Of a stretch of DNA of 64,000 nt, positions 37,547-50,100 are shown one piece after another. Source of the DNA: Heterostelium multicystogenum (lineage: Eukaryota; Evosea; Eumycetozoa; Acytosteliales; Acytosteliaceae); NCBI GenBank assembly GCA_003667245.1, contig RCNN01000199.1:1-64000 (forward strand), written 5' to 3'. The notes under the pieces were generated by a model that made no database searches, was not told the DNA's origin, and worked only from the letters and a program-made list of their open reading frames with translations. The position numbers and the translations under genes were made by a program. Position 1 is the first letter of the stretch; every line of letters starts with the position of its first letter.

Positions 37547-40500
37547 TTATTTAGTTTCAGCTTCGAAATTCTTCAACTTAATAAGCTTCAGCTTTAAATT
37601 GTGTTTTCCAACCTTCTTGACAATGAAAACTGTTAGAGTAACAAGAAGGGCTAACGAAACAACACCGACAACAACGCCAATTATTATTTTTGTTGTAACT
37701 GTGGAGTTTGACTTCTTTCCACAAGTACCTGTAGAATGATTATCTACATCGACTAAATGTGAAAAATCTGGATCAATGATAACTATTGTATGGTCAATTA
37801 GTATATTTATGGAGTCCAACTTAATTTTAATGACACTTACCTTTTATCATTATAAAATGGAATTAACATTCCTATCTTATTAATTGATGATCTTGTTTGA
37901 TTTGTTTGATCGATCAATTTTTGTTTAATCAAAAATGGCTTTCCATCAATCAAAGCAAATGGAAACCCACCTTCCATAAAGTGATTGTTTATCGATGTTC
38001 ATCTTGATCCATTGAATGTTTCCATCTGAATCTTGTCCAACAGAGTTTGATATACATTCGTCATCACTATTACCCTCTACTGAAACTTCCATTTCAACTT
38101 GCAAACTAGAAAGTCGATCTTTGAAAGTGTATGATGAAAGCTCAACAGAGAATTTGATTGAAGATGGACTCAGCTCTATTTGCTGGTCGCCAAAAGTAAT
38201 ATTGGTTTGAGTCTTGAAATATTCGATAGTAATATTAATTGTTGTATCTCTTCCTTCTAGCTTTGAACTATAATGGTATATGGTTTGACTTTCACCAATT
38301 ATATCAGTTCTTACCCAGCTTGTTGGGTTGTAAGTGTTGACCTCTTTCATGTCGGAATCGAACTCTCTGATTGTTGAAACTTGCATCGTACTTGAAAATT
38401 TGATATTATCATTAATTGTAATATTGTTCGAGCTTATTGGAGTAGTTTGAGGAGGTGGTGTTGGGATAATAACAATCTCTGTTTAGCATAGTATTAGTAT
38501 ATTTAAGAAGATTTCTAAAAGGTAGACAAGTATTTACCTGATGAGCAAGTTGGACCATAGAATGGTAGTTTGCAAATACACTTTCCTAAAGAACATTCTC
38601 CACCATTCAAGCAAGCTTCAGTACATTCGGGCTCTGGTGATGGTGTAGTTGTTGGTATTGGGAAGATTGGAATATAAGGTAGTAGATTTTCAATAAAAAC
38701 ATTCAGTTCATTAGATGATTTGCCATCAACAATAACCAAGATCTTGAAATCCTTTGTAGTACTTTTCATACTGATCTTCAATAAAGTTTGTGAAATGTAT
38801 TGAGCTGGTGTGTCTGGTATCCATTTCCATAGTTGATGTAAGCCGTAATAGAAGAAGTTGCTGAATAGAAACCTTTCCAAAGAGAGTGAAGTTTGTAGAT
38901 TTTGGAGTTACCATTGAGGTTGATTGCAGAATTGGTGTTGAAATGTTGAATAATCTCTTTACAAAAAATTGAAGTGGTATTGTAATTAAATTATGTGTAG
39001 GAACTGATAGTACATTCAAATGGTTATCAATCAATCCATAAATTGAAAGAAGGAAGCTATCGCCGCATCCGTAGCCATAAGGAAGCTCGATGCTACCTGT
39101 ATAAGTAATGAAGTTTCCTTTGCTAGATTGATAAACAGTTGGAATAGATATAAATTCCATTGGGCAAAGAGAAGCCAACTTGATTTCTGGTGTAAACTTG
39201 GTTGATAAACCACTTCCACTATCGTTGGCTACCACTATAAATTCTATTGTTCTTTGGAGTGAACCAACATCAACCCATTCTGTTGCTGAGAATGAAACTA
39301 AATATGGAGGAGTGTTGTCCACAATAGCTAAATTTTAGATGTTGAAGTTAGTATTCATCTATATAGCTATAAAAATGGTAAATATTACCTTTACAGTTAA
39401 CTTGAATGAATAGCGCATCTGAATAAGTGGAGCCATAACTTTCTATAATTGAATCATAAAACATTAATGTTGCTCTTATCATAAAGATACAAATGATGAA
39501 GTCTATAAGTTTGAGATCTGCAATTTCCTGTAATATTGAATTTAACCTCGAAACTTCCTTTGTTTAGAGAGCCTGAGATAAGATTTTTCTTATCAAAATA
39601 GATTTCTATTGGAACTGTGTTGTTGGTCGATATAACATGTGCAATACCGTGGTCGAATCCATTTGGTTCATCGAAAATAGTAACTATCCAGCCAATTTGT
39701 AGTGATTCTTGCTCTCCAATGGTAACTGTTTTACCTGGATAGGATTCTACTCCTACCAATGTGGGCTGCAATAGATCTCCATCTGTTTCCAAATCATTGT
39801 TAGTATTGGAAAATGGTCTAATCTAGAATATTCTTAAAACGTACCTGAGTCTGAAATCAAAAGAGTTGCATTGCTTCCAAGTATTTGGGAAAGATATCTA
39901 TCTGAAAAAACTGTCGATACCATTTGAAAGTTCATACATAACCGGGCCTGACAACAAAGTGGTATTCATGATAAAGTTGATGAAATAGATTTGCTGTTCT
40001 TCCAAATATTGACCTGTGAAAGTCTGACCTGTGCTTGTGATGAGAAGTGATGGCTTGATTCCTGGATATACTTTGTTTAATTTGAAATAGAGTGTGTTCT
40101 TGATATTGGATTTTGTTATTAAGTTTACATTGTTGGTTGCAAAGAAAAAGAAAGTAATTTCCTCCATTTTAAATGACAGACTTGTCTTAATATTTGTGAA
40201 AAACAAGTTGGATAACGATGTTGAATACAAAGTTTGATCGGTGATCTCTATGATTTCATTCTTCATCTTAAGAATGTTGTTTCCAACGATATTTGCCTCC
40301 ATGACTCCAACCGAAAGATTTCCAGACACTAAGTGTGATTCTGTCAAATCTATAAATGAAAGATCGATATTTCTGATTGGATGTACTGATGAAAAATATA
40401 GTCTGAGGTTGACTATATCGTCACCAAAATTGGTTATATCTATTCGTTCAATATAAACAGCAGCTATTTGTACAAAATATATGTATTAGTTATTTAATAG

Positions 40501-42066
40501 TATGAAACATTGGCTGTCCATTGTTCATATTTACGTTGCAAAGAAACTGTAGGAAGTGTTGCGGTAACCGGTATATCTTTATATGGATACACTGTCATAT
40601 TGATCGAATTTTTGACGTAAGTAAAAGGCCATGGCATATCTATACCATAAGAAACTAGGGAATCGACAGTAGTTGGTTGTCTCAACAGCGGTTTTTAAAA
40701 ACATTGTTTATAGAAATAAATCCACTATAGAATTGCTTGGATCTAAGAGTAATTAATAATATATTGCAATTGGACCTAAAATCTCTTAGAGTTGATCCTC
40801 CTGTATTGTCAAAAGTATCTTTATAATTATAAATTAGTAATATAGATTTGAATGATAAATTAGATTGTACTCTGCTAACCTACCAAAGTTTGATAATCTC
40901 TTGACAGTCAATGAATAGCTTTGTATGAATATTGAATTGTCTGCTTGATAGTAAAGTGGTTGATCGATATTGGCCAAATAGGTTGTGGTTCCATTCCATC
41001 TTCTTGAAGGCATTGCTCCATTGTTGAGGAATCCATTGGAATCAAAAGTTTCCAAAGTTACATATTGTGGATAAACATCCGATGTGGTTACTAGATCCTC
41101 AATGATTTGAGTATTGGCAAGCGGGATTGTTGAGGTTAATTGTATACTTGAATTTATACCTATACATGTGAGTGAGTATTAGGAAACTAAGAGATTCATT
41201 CAAAAGAATTGACGCAATAAATATATCTGATCTTACTTCGGTAGAAAGGATTGATAAGAGATACCGAAAGTTTCAAGGAACTAAATATTAGAATATCCAT
41301 TATCATTCCTGGGAGTAAAGATTGGTAATTGTTGTTGAGAAGAAAGTCGAAACCAATGAGAGTGGTATTTGAATTTAGCACTGTTCCCTTGAAAACCAAT
41401 GTAGAGCTTGGAATTGAAAACTCTCGCACTTTAATGACAATATTGTTTTGTGCTGACCTACTTGAGGCTAGTATTAGATCCCTGTTACACTCCAAAATGA
41501 CAGATGTCATTCCATTTTGGTGAGATTGGCGTCAATGAAAAGTTTTTAACTGTGATACTGATGCTTTCGAGTTTAACACATCGCGAAGAGCCAAGAAGGA
41601 AAGTTTGCGATTGACATGATACGGCAAGCGTGTAGTCACCCACATTGTTATTGGTTGATATTGTAAACAATTGTTTTTCCAGATTCAACGAAGGTTCTTC
41701 GTGGATTGAGTAATTCAAGACATTGATTGAGCTTGGATCCAAAGTAATGTCGGAAGCGACTATTTTAACTGAGCTATTCACAACGATATAGGTAGAAGAT
41801 AAGCAATTGGAAATTTCCCAAAATGATATGTCAAAGTTAGAGAGTGTGTAGACACTTGTTGCTTGGACATCTCTCACCCCATTGCCTAAATGTAATTATA
41901 ATTAATTACCAATATTAATATTCTGAAATCCATGTGATATCCCCTGAATTAATTTGTGGGGAATCACCCACTCTGGGTGACCACCATCACAACTCATCAT
42001 TCCAAGTATAGTCGACTTACAAAATGAGAAAGCTATTATAAAAAAGCAAAGATATCTATAAGACAT
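37547..42066 (-). CDS. Large EGF-domain type I membrane protein (ComC-like)
   Basis: It starts at 42066 with the signal peptide MSYRYLCFFIIAFSFC, interrupted by an intron (about 41888-42018). The extracellular part, roughly 1,250 residues, is beta-rich with many Asn-glycosylation sites and repeated small domains I do not recognise. Near 38570-38640 there is an EGF-like domain, CTEACLNGGECSLGKCICKL then PFYGPTC. A further beta-rich domain follows, then one membrane helix (KIIIGVVVGVVSLALLVTLT) and a short basic cytoplasmic tail ending at 37547. This layout (long ectodomain, juxtamembrane EGF, one helix) is that of the dictyostelid ComC-like protein family, of cell-surface or signalling role. 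At least ten introns, each 60-130 bases, are spread along it, with a few homopolymer breaks. Exact exon borders were not all resolved. Confidence 0.7.
41964..41980. repeat. Perfect hairpin in the first intron of the EGF-protein gene
   Basis: TCACCCA, a CTC loop, then TGGGTGA. It stands out as G+C-rich inside an A+T-rich intron of about 130 bases. Confidence 0.6.
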
Positions 42067-43054
42067 GATCTCAGATAATTATACTTTAGTATCTTCTAAC
42101 TATATTAGTTTTAAGAAAGTAACTCAATATCCACATGTATAATCAAGATATGTATTCCAAATGTGATGATATTTACATCAACCGAATTTAACCAATAAAA
42201 AAAACAAAAGCAAAAAAATGGATATTTTGATTTTTGCAAATAATCTAAATCGTTTTGCAACCTAAATTACAAGATAACCTCTTGTCCCACTTTATTAATT
42301 TTGATTAAATTAAGAGTAATTCTTCAATGATCATCACCATTGTTACCAAAAACTAAATCTTTTTCCTTTAACGACTAGTCGTTACTAAATCCACTAACAC
42401 CTGATGTTTGAGAGTTTGATTATTGTTTTGTAGTTCTTTAATTTTATTTTTAATAATAATAATATTATTATAAACTATCTTTGTAGATTCTGATTCTAAT
42501 CATCACAAACAAAATAACACTTCGTTGGTAATTAAATTTAATTATTTTTAGATTATATTTGAGTTATAATTTTATTTTACATGTAAAATAATGATTCAAA
42601 TGCGAATATCGCATATTTCAGATTTTAAGACCTGTTTTGAATTAACTTGGAATGTTTGTTGGTCTCAGTCCATGCATGAGGCATCTGACATGTCAGGACA
42701 TTACAAACAACATGAAAATTCAGAAGATTGTTTTTTTGTTTTTTTTAATTTCAAAATATTTATTTATTTTCAAATATATTAATAATAATAATAATTTTTA
42801 AACACATCACTGGTTGAAGCATTCCTATCTTTCACAAAACAAAAAAACAGTCACAGCCCTATTAAGATTTGTTACTTTGTTTGTTTGTTTGTTGTATTAT
42901 AATTTATTTGAAAAACAAAACAAAGACATTTATTATTATTATTATTAAGTTAGTTTATCAATATCAGCTAGCTTTACATCTTTTGTATCATAGATTGTTG
43001 TTCTAAAGTTAAATATCATTAGTTTGAAGATTATAAAGAAAATATAATTAAGTG
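42067..43054. other. Divergent intergenic region with a 16-base palindrome
   Basis: Promoter region between the EGF-protein gene (minus) and the PGQYGQP/vWA gene (plus). It holds a perfect palindrome at 42369-42384 and A+T-rich repeats. A short ORF at 42591-42782 is not convincing. Confidence 0.5.
42369..42384. promoter_or_regulatory. 16-base perfect palindrome, possible protein-binding site
   Basis: TAACGACTAGTCGTTA is its own reverse complement and sits between two divergent genes, about 320 bases from the minus-strand start and 670 from the plus-strand start. A dimeric DNA-binding protein could use it; this is inference from symmetry alone. Confidence 0.3.
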
Positions 43055-44307
43055 ATGAGTAAGAATCCAGGTCAACCAGCTCCAGGTGCTTATCCACCTC
43101 CAGGACAGTATGGTCAACCAGCTCCAGGTCAATATGGTCAACCACAAGCCAGGAGCTTATCCACCTCCAGGACAATACGGACAGCCAGCTCCAGGTCAAT
43201 ATGGTCAACCACAACCCGGAGCCTATCCACCTCCAGGACAATATGGACAACCACAACCAGGAGCATACCCACCTCCAGGACAATATGGACATCCAGCTCC
43301 AGGTCAGTACGGACAACCAGCTCCCGGACAATACGGACAACCATATCCACCCCCCGGACAATATGGACAACCAGCTCCAGGTCAATACGGACAACCATAT
43401 CCACCTCCAGGTCAACCAGCTCCAGGTCAATATGGTAAACCACCAGCAGGTCAACCAGCTCCAGGTGCTTATCCACCTCCAGGACAATACGGACAGCCAG
43501 CTCCAGGACAATATGGACAACCACAACCAGGAGCCTATCCACCTCCAGGTCAATACGGACAGCCAGCTCCAGGTCAATATGGACAACCACAACCAGGAGC
43601 TTACCCACCTCCAGGTCAATACGGACAACCACAGCCAGGAGCATATCCAGGTCAATACGGACAACCACAACCAGCTGCTCCAGCTTCAGGCGGTGTTAGT
43701 TTTAGTTAAATTCTTTGACCACGTCAAACACAGATATGCAAGAGACTACACTTTGATTATTGACAAGTCAGGTAGTATGTCCGGTTCACTCTGGACTCAA
43801 GCTTCAGCTGCTGTTGCCAAGATTGCACCATTCGCATGCCAAGCCGATCCAGATGGAATTACTGTATACTTCTTCTCAAGTCCATCGCCTAGACATCCCA
43901 AGTACGAGAACATCCGTGACGGACAAATGGTCATGGGATTGTTCCAACGTGAGAAACCAAGTGGAACCACAGATTTATATGGTGTTTTGAATCAAGCAAT
44001 CGAAGATCACTTCAGAAGAGGAAACAAACCAGAAACCATCTTGGTCATTACCGATGGTATTCCAAACAACGAATCAGATGTAAAGAAATTAATTATCAAC
44101 ACAGCAAACAGAATTACAAGAGACGAAGATCTTTCAATATCCTTTATCCAAATCGGTAAAGATCGTAGTGCAACAACCTTCCTCAAGGGATTGGATGACT
44201 ATCTCACTTCACAAGGTGCTAGATTCGATATTGTTGATACATTGACCATGGACGAAATGCACAACATGACCTTCGAGCAAATGATCGACAAGTCTATTCA
44301 AGATTAA
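43055..44307 (+). CDS. PGQYGQP-repeat protein with C-terminal von Willebrand A domain
   Basis: The first 210 residues are a tandem array of [17 protein letters not shown] and similar units, a flexible Pro/Gly/Gln/Tyr sequence like those in annexin VII and other membrane-associated dictyostelid proteins. The remaining 190 residues are a vWA domain: [16 protein letters not shown] holds the metal-binding DxSxS motif, [17 protein letters not shown] the conserved Thr-Asp, and [16 protein letters not shown] the third motif. No signal peptide or membrane helix, so it is probably cytosolic. Frame breaks occur near 43146 (extra base after CAACCACAA) and near 43702 (TTTT for TTT), after which [17 protein letters not shown] is in frame. 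The ATG at 43055 begins [17 protein letters not shown]. Opposite-strand ORFs here are shadows of the repeat. Confidence 0.8.
43073..43690 (+). repeat. Coding tandem repeat (PGQYGQP / QPGAYPPP units)
   Basis: About 25 degenerate copies of a 21-24-base unit encoding PGQYGQP or PGAYPPP alternate in the N-terminal half of the vWA protein gene. Units differ mainly at third codon positions. Confidence 0.85.
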
Positions 44308-44433
44308 GCAAAAGCCACAACAATTGCTAATATTACTACCCGAAACCAATCATTAAATAGTCACTGTTTATAGTTTATAAATTAATCTTTATCTATTTGT
44401 GAAACATTACATATCATTAACTTTTGAATGAAT

Positions 44434-45549
44434 TTATAATTTGTTGTGCCACTTCATAGCAATGTATGGGTCCCACATTAAACCAGTAGCAGAGGTGGCG
44501 ATATCTACACCACTCTCGAGGAATTCATCGAAATGCTCTGGTAAAACGATTCCACCACATCCAAGAAGTTTGAGGTTGAGTTTGTTATCGTTGACAATGG
44601 ATCTCGCTGTTTTAACCCAATCGAGTGCTGCCGATCTGATTGGGGCACCACATACACCACTGGTGAGTCGGTTCTCTCCAAGTGATGGGGCTCCTGTCTT
44701 GCTGTCTGTAATCTTCATTGACATTGTGTTGATTCCAGCAATGGCTGCAACACCGGCTTCTTCAGCACGACGGAACAATTGCACCATCTTTTCTTTGTCT
44801 TCCATAACACCAACTTTAATAATCAATGGTACACCCTTTGGTTGCAAGATATCGACTAAAGCTTTGGAGATCTTGTAGACTTCGTCTGGATTGTAGTAGA
44901 TTTGTCCTTCTCCTGTGCATACATTGGGACAGCTGTAGTTCACCTCGATGACCTTGGCACCTGCATCAAGTGCAATGTTGGCAACATCCAAAAAGTCTTG
45001 AATAAAGTCTTTGGAGTTGGCAGCAGTTCCAGTGATTGAAACAATCATAAGCTGTCCTTCCTTCAAATAGGATTGTGCTTTCTTTATATCTTCCAAAAGA
45101 TATTGACGGTCTTTTGATGGCATTCCAAAGGAGTTTGTAATAGCGAGTTGATCTATGCTTGCTGGAAGCTGTGGAGTGGAGTGCAAGACACCACCGCTAT
45201 CAGACTTGTTGAGTTGACCTTGTGGTACATCGATATACAAAACATTTGGCACAGGGTGACCAGAGTATGGGTTGGAACGGATAGTCTTGTAGGTGACCAC
45301 ATCAAATCCGGCCTCGGCAGCAAACTTGATCCAAGCTGAGTTCAAAAGTGGACCAGCTGGCACACCGAGAGGTGAGGCGACCTTGTGACCCAAGAAGTCA
45401 ATCCATTGTTCCTTTGGCTTCCATTTACGTTCCAAAACCTTATATTTATCGCTTACAAATGGACCCTTCTCCAAATTCTCCTCCCAGCTCTTGTTGATAT
45501 CATAGATTGGTTGTTCTGAAGGGAACCAATTTAACTGATTTAAATTCAT
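44434..45549 (-). CDS. pyr4: Dihydroorotate dehydrogenase, fumarate type (class 1A)
   Basis: A single open frame of 371 residues from the ATG at 45549. An N-terminal extension of about 55 residues precedes the barrel (ASPLGVPAGPLLNSAWI). Conserved flavin and substrate elements are visible: VVTYKTIRSNPYSGHP, ITNSFGMPS, the loop with catalytic Cys (VNYSCPNVC), LIIKVGVMED, INTMSMK, LTSGVCGAPIRSAALDWV and GCGGIVLPEHF. It oxidises dihydroorotate to orotate in pyrimidine synthesis. The Cys (not Ser) base and the lack of a membrane helix place it in the cytosolic, fumarate-linked class 1A, as in D. discoideum. Related pyrimidine reductases share the fold, so the family call is firmer than the exact substrate. 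No indels. Confidence 0.8.
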   Translation of the reverse strand: MNLNQLNWFPSEQPIYDINKSWEENLEKGPFVSDKYKVLERKWKPKEQWIDFLGHKVASPLGVPAGPLLNSAWIKFAAEAGFDVVTYKTIRSNPYSGHPVPNVLYIDVPQGQLNKSDSGGVLHSTPQLPASIDQLAITNSFGMPSKDRQYLLEDIKKAQSYLKEGQLMIVSITGTAANSKDFIQDFLDVANIALDAGAKVIEVNYSCPNVCTGEGQIYYNPDEVYKISKALVDILQPKGVPLIIKVGVMEDKEKMVQLFRRAEEAGVAAIAGINTMSMKITDSKTGAPSLGENRLTSGVCGAPIRSAALDWVKTARSIVNDNKLNLKLLGCGGIVLPEHFDEFLESGVDIATSATGLMWDPYIAMKWHNKL

Positions 45550-45848
45550 TATATCTCCTTCTTCTAGTAATAATAAATAAGTATTATATCTATCTATCTA
45601 TATATATTTATAAGTTGTAATGATATCTATCAACTAAAGTTGTGGATAATGAAAATGATAATACAGTCACTCGTTTTTTATTCTGTTTAAAATTAAGACT
45701 AAAATTTCATATTTTTGTTTTTATCAGACGAGATTTCATTTCATTTTCGGAAATTAAGTAATTACATTTAAAGGAACCTGCAATGAGGAACAAGGAAGGG
45801 AGCCACACATAGAGGAGCAAACCACAGTGAGCTTTCATGATAGATTGT
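45550..45848. other. Short intergenic region (promoter of pyr4)
   Basis: Lies between the DHODH start and the 3' end of the next minus-strand gene. A+T-rich; nothing else seen. Confidence 0.5.
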
Positions 45849-46729
45849 TTATGATTGATTGATTATTGATACTGCTTGTCTACCCATTTGTCTCCATCTT
45901 TTGAGGAATAGTTGTTTGTCGTAGTTTTCAGTCTTTCCTGTATGTGGATCATTAATGATGACCTCCTTTTGATTGTATCTATTATAATTAATAGAATATA
46001 AGTGAATGAGTAATTAGTGATTAGTAATGTGATGAAAATTTTACAAATGATTCAATTGTTTGGTAGATTTCCATACCCGACTAAAAGAGCACAATGCTCA
46101 GGGGTAACCCAGTGTATTTCATTTTCGGGGATATTTACATCAATCCAGGTATCGGTAATTGTTGGCTTTCTTAATTCCAATGTCATCCATATAACTATAG
46201 GAGAGTTATGCTTGTTTAGATGATTTATGAGAATATCTATATCTAAGTCACTGATTTGGTTGCTTTCATCTTCGAAATATTCTAACCTCTTTGAAATGTA
46301 CTCTTCAGATTCGTTAGTTTTCAATGGATATTTAATATTATCTACATTGTTGCATTTTTCAGTAAGATCTATTGCTTGTATAGCAGAGTTATTGTTGCTT
46401 GTATGATTGTTGGATACAATTAGATCTTTTATTAATTGAAAAGCAGGTTGATGAAACATTCCAAATGAAATCTTTGAAGTCGGTAGTCCTACAAACGATC
46501 TGTATGGATTTCCACCAACGAGTGATATGTGATTTTGACATGGATCCTGTTCTTTTTGAACCTGTTCTGCAAGTATTTCTTTTGAGAATCTCAATCTATC
46601 AGCATCATCATCTTTAGCAACCGAGTGTTTTAGTAGCATTGAAATGGAAGTAACTTCACAACCAGTTGGTAAATCAGGATACTGATACTGTGGATCGACA
46701 TTTATTACCACTGTTTCTTTATTGTTCAT
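45849..46729 (-). CDS. C39-like (YvpB-type) papain-fold protein
   Basis: Exon 1 (46729-46077) begins MNNKETVVINVDPQYQYPDL with PTGCEVTSISMLL (catalytic Cys), GGNPYRSFVG, SPIVIWMTLELRKPTI and HWVTPEHCALLVG (catalytic His). A GTATGG donor at 46076 splices to 45978, giving YNQKEVIINDPHTGK, which supplies the Asp, and KRWRQMGRQAVSIINQS before the TAA at 45849-45851. All three catalytic positions are therefore present only after splicing. The family is widespread in bacteria, often as secreted peptidases. Here I see no signal peptide, and there is an Asn-rich insert in the middle. Length (about 258 residues) fits the family. Peptidase activity is inferred from the triad. Confidence 0.7.
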
Positions 46730-47185
46730 TGTCGACCTAATGTTGTATCTCTATTACTCGGATGCTATTTCAAAAATTAAAGACCAATCATAACAAATTG
46801 GAAACAAAAATCGTGATTAAGAATCATTGATAAATTTTGAAAACCTTTTAATCATTAAAGATATTTTGAGTCCTCTTTTGTTATTGTTTTCAAAATTTAG
46901 TGGAATCTAAAAGTTTAATTGTCATTTCCCTCATTGGAAGAAGAAAACGACTTGACTTTCCCATTAAATCACACTATATTTTGAAGGAAATCAGAAAAGA
47001 CGATTCTAAATATCTTTATATCATTATCAAAATAACCTTAGAAGTTGGGAGGAAGACTTAGACTAATTGAATTGAAAAAAAAAAACCGTCTTGCAAATAA
47101 GGAATCAAGTATTTCTGAAAGTTTTAAACAAGTTATATTTTATTAAAACTAGGATAGATTTGTCTACATAATTCGATTGAATCGA
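46730..47185. other. Intergenic region between same-strand genes
   Basis: A+T-rich region with a run of ten A residues near 47075-47087. No gene seen. Confidence 0.5.
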
Positions 47186-50100
47186 TTAAAGTTGAAGGTT
47201 ATTCCACCATGTGTTTTCAAAGAAAACATCAGTGTTTGTTTCACCAAATTGTGATTTTGGTGAATCTGATAATCCATTGCCATTCATTGGACTTTGTTTC
47301 AATTCATCCATGATCGGATTCTGAATGGTTGTATTGTAGACAGTATTGGAGTTGTCTGTATTCACTACATTTGATTGTGGGCTTTGGATAGTTTGATACA
47401 TTGAGCTGTATTGTGAATCCATCGGATATTCAGTTTTCACAATAAGTGTTGTTGTATTGTTATCATTAATATTATTATTGTTGTTGATATTAGGATTGTT
47501 AGTATTGTTGTACATAATATTTTGGACAACATTTTGTTGATTATTGTTGTTGATATTTTGCTGATTATTGTTGTTTGGAACATAGAATTGTTCTAAACTT
47601 CCAGTACTATGCAATGACATGTTAGCAAGGAACTGCGAGGTATTAGTTACACCTGAAGTGCTTTCTGTTAACATATTCGGTTTGTTAGCCATTTGTTGTT
47701 GTTGTTGGTTTGGTTGGGTTTGGGGCTGCATTTGTTGCTGCTGCATGGGAGGTTGTTGCTGTTGAAGCTGCATTTGATGTTGTTGTTGGGATATATTATT
47801 CGTCATCTGCATGTTACCATTGGTCTGAATGTTATTGATGGGATTAACTCCATTTACTCTTTGTAAATTACTTTGAGAGGTATTCATAAAGCTTTGCATT
47901 TGATTTGTTTGGTTCATATTTGAGTTGATAAACATAGTGTTAGTTTGCATTATTTGCTGAGGAATTCGTTGTTGCTGTATTATCTGTTGGGGATTCATCT
48001 GTATATAGTGTCCCATTTGTTGTGGCTGTCCATTGTACATATTATTATTGTAGCAATTTTGTTGCATATGGAGAGAGTCTTGGAAGCTAAACATTGGTTG
48101 GTGAAGAGGAGGTTGAGGTGTACCGACTGATCCACTAATAAAAGTTCTCTTATAATCAAATGCATTCTTTATTGCCAAACAAAATGCAGGGGTCTGTAAA
48201 TATTCGAATTCACCACCTGTAATAAATTGGAAAATATTCTTATTCTGGACCCAATCACTGTATAGAAAGTTAGTTATAATTGTTAACTTGGGCAATATAT
48301 ATATATATCTTACAAAAAATTATCTCCAAAAAAGTATACATAGGTAGCATTGGGTGGGCGTTTGATTCCGGCTGGAATCTCTTCAGGGAAACTAATTCTT
48401 CCAGGGAAGAAGTGAGAAAGTCCACCAAGTCGTGCCCAAACCATGGAGCCTGCTAAGTAAATTTCTTTGTTTACTGTAGATTGTTGTGGTGTGAATTTTA
48501 TATTGTTGGAAGTGGTTGTGGGTGCACTCGCGGTTGTTGTTGCTGGTGCTGTTGATGGTGCAGTTGCAGTTGCTACTGCTGGAACAGGAGCAGGTGTAGA
48601 AGAGACTGAAATCGTTTTTTTGGGTGTACTAGCTTTTGGTTTATCGGTGGGTACTTTTTGATCTACAGTTGGTTTGGATTCCGGTGTGGTGGTGGCCGTG
48701 ATAGTTGTTGGTGGTGAAGTCTTTTTGGTTCTTGTTTTACCAGTAGATTCCTTCTTTGAAGTAGTTTCTTCAGTTCTTCTTTTCTTATTTGTTCCCTTTT
48801 TACCCTTCTTACTTGGTTCTGAAGGTATTGTAGATTGGGTAGTGGGATCAGTTGAGGTGGTAGCTGAGGATTTTTGGACCATTGTTTCTGTATTTTCAAA
48901 AGAATTATCAATATTGGTTAGTGAAGATGATTGAAAAGTTGAATCATGAGATATAGATGTTCTATCAGGTGAAGTGATGATTTCATTATAAAAAGGAATA
49001 TTATTTTGAGATGAAAATGGTGAGGATGGAATGAAGTTTGAACATGGAGAACCAGTTATTAAAAATGGTGATTGAACTACATGATTTTGGGTTTGAGATT
49101 GATCTGTTGTCTGGGTATCATTCATTGTAGGAGTTGTACTATTGCTAGTCGGATAGAAATTTGAGCTCCAAGGAGAGTATGAATAGGATGATTGGGGAAG
49201 ATTATCTAAGGATTGATACGGCAAAGTTGTGTTGGAATTTAAAATTTGTACACCACTGTTATTAATATTGATGAGATTGTTACTTTGGCAAAGTAATAGA
49301 TTCGGACTACTGAGGACTGGATAATTATTATTGTTGGAGGGAGACATAGGATATTGATTCCATAGTTGAGCAGAGGATTTCAAGTTGAGGATAAATGGAT
49401 TGTTGCTAACATAATGATCATAGGAATGTGGAGTTGTAGGTACTGGAGATGGTACAGAATATGGCGGTAGATACAATGACATACTGTTTCTCTTTCTTGG
49501 TCCTGCTAAGTTTGGTATGGTAACAGATATATTTCTTTTCTTTACACAAGCACCGCAGTTGCATATGCCTTGACAGACTAGACACAACCAATTTAATGAT
49601 TTTTGACAATCAACAAGTCTATGTGGCATAATTAATAAATGATCATAAATGATGCAAAAAGTTGATTATACTTACGATAAATTATATCTATTTCTTAAGC
49701 AATGAAAACAGAATTTCTTGTTGCAGTTGGCAAGTGTTTGAGCACGATTTTCAGATGATACACCAGAGCAGAATGCCATTTTAGATAGTGGCTTATTCAG
49801 TTTACATTGGTGACAAGTCGATTTGACATCATTGTTGGATAATATTATTTGATTATATGCGATGCTTGCAATCGATACACAGTTTTTCGATATCATAGGA
49901 CTGAAGCATTCGTCGAATATCGCCTGGGATTCAAAAAGCCCAGCCTTGATTAGAGTATCTTTGAGTGTTTTCTTTGACTGATCGAGCATTTTCATCGAGA
50001 GTACTTGGTGGAAAGATCTGAGTAAGTTTGATGTCGTTTGCATGCCGCTGTTCCTTTCCTTCAGCAATACAATGAATACAATAGTCGTTTCCAGTGGGGC

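Noticed and set aside
42945..43670. Long minus-strand ORF rich in Trp, Leu and Ser, and another rich in Val/Asp over the same bases
   Set aside because: They are complements of the PGQYGQP repeat in the plus-strand gene; the periodic composition explains them.
48467..48934. Plus-strand Val/Ala-rich ORFs
   Set aside because: Shadows of the low-complexity Thr/Ser/Pro linker of the JmjC/PWWP gene.
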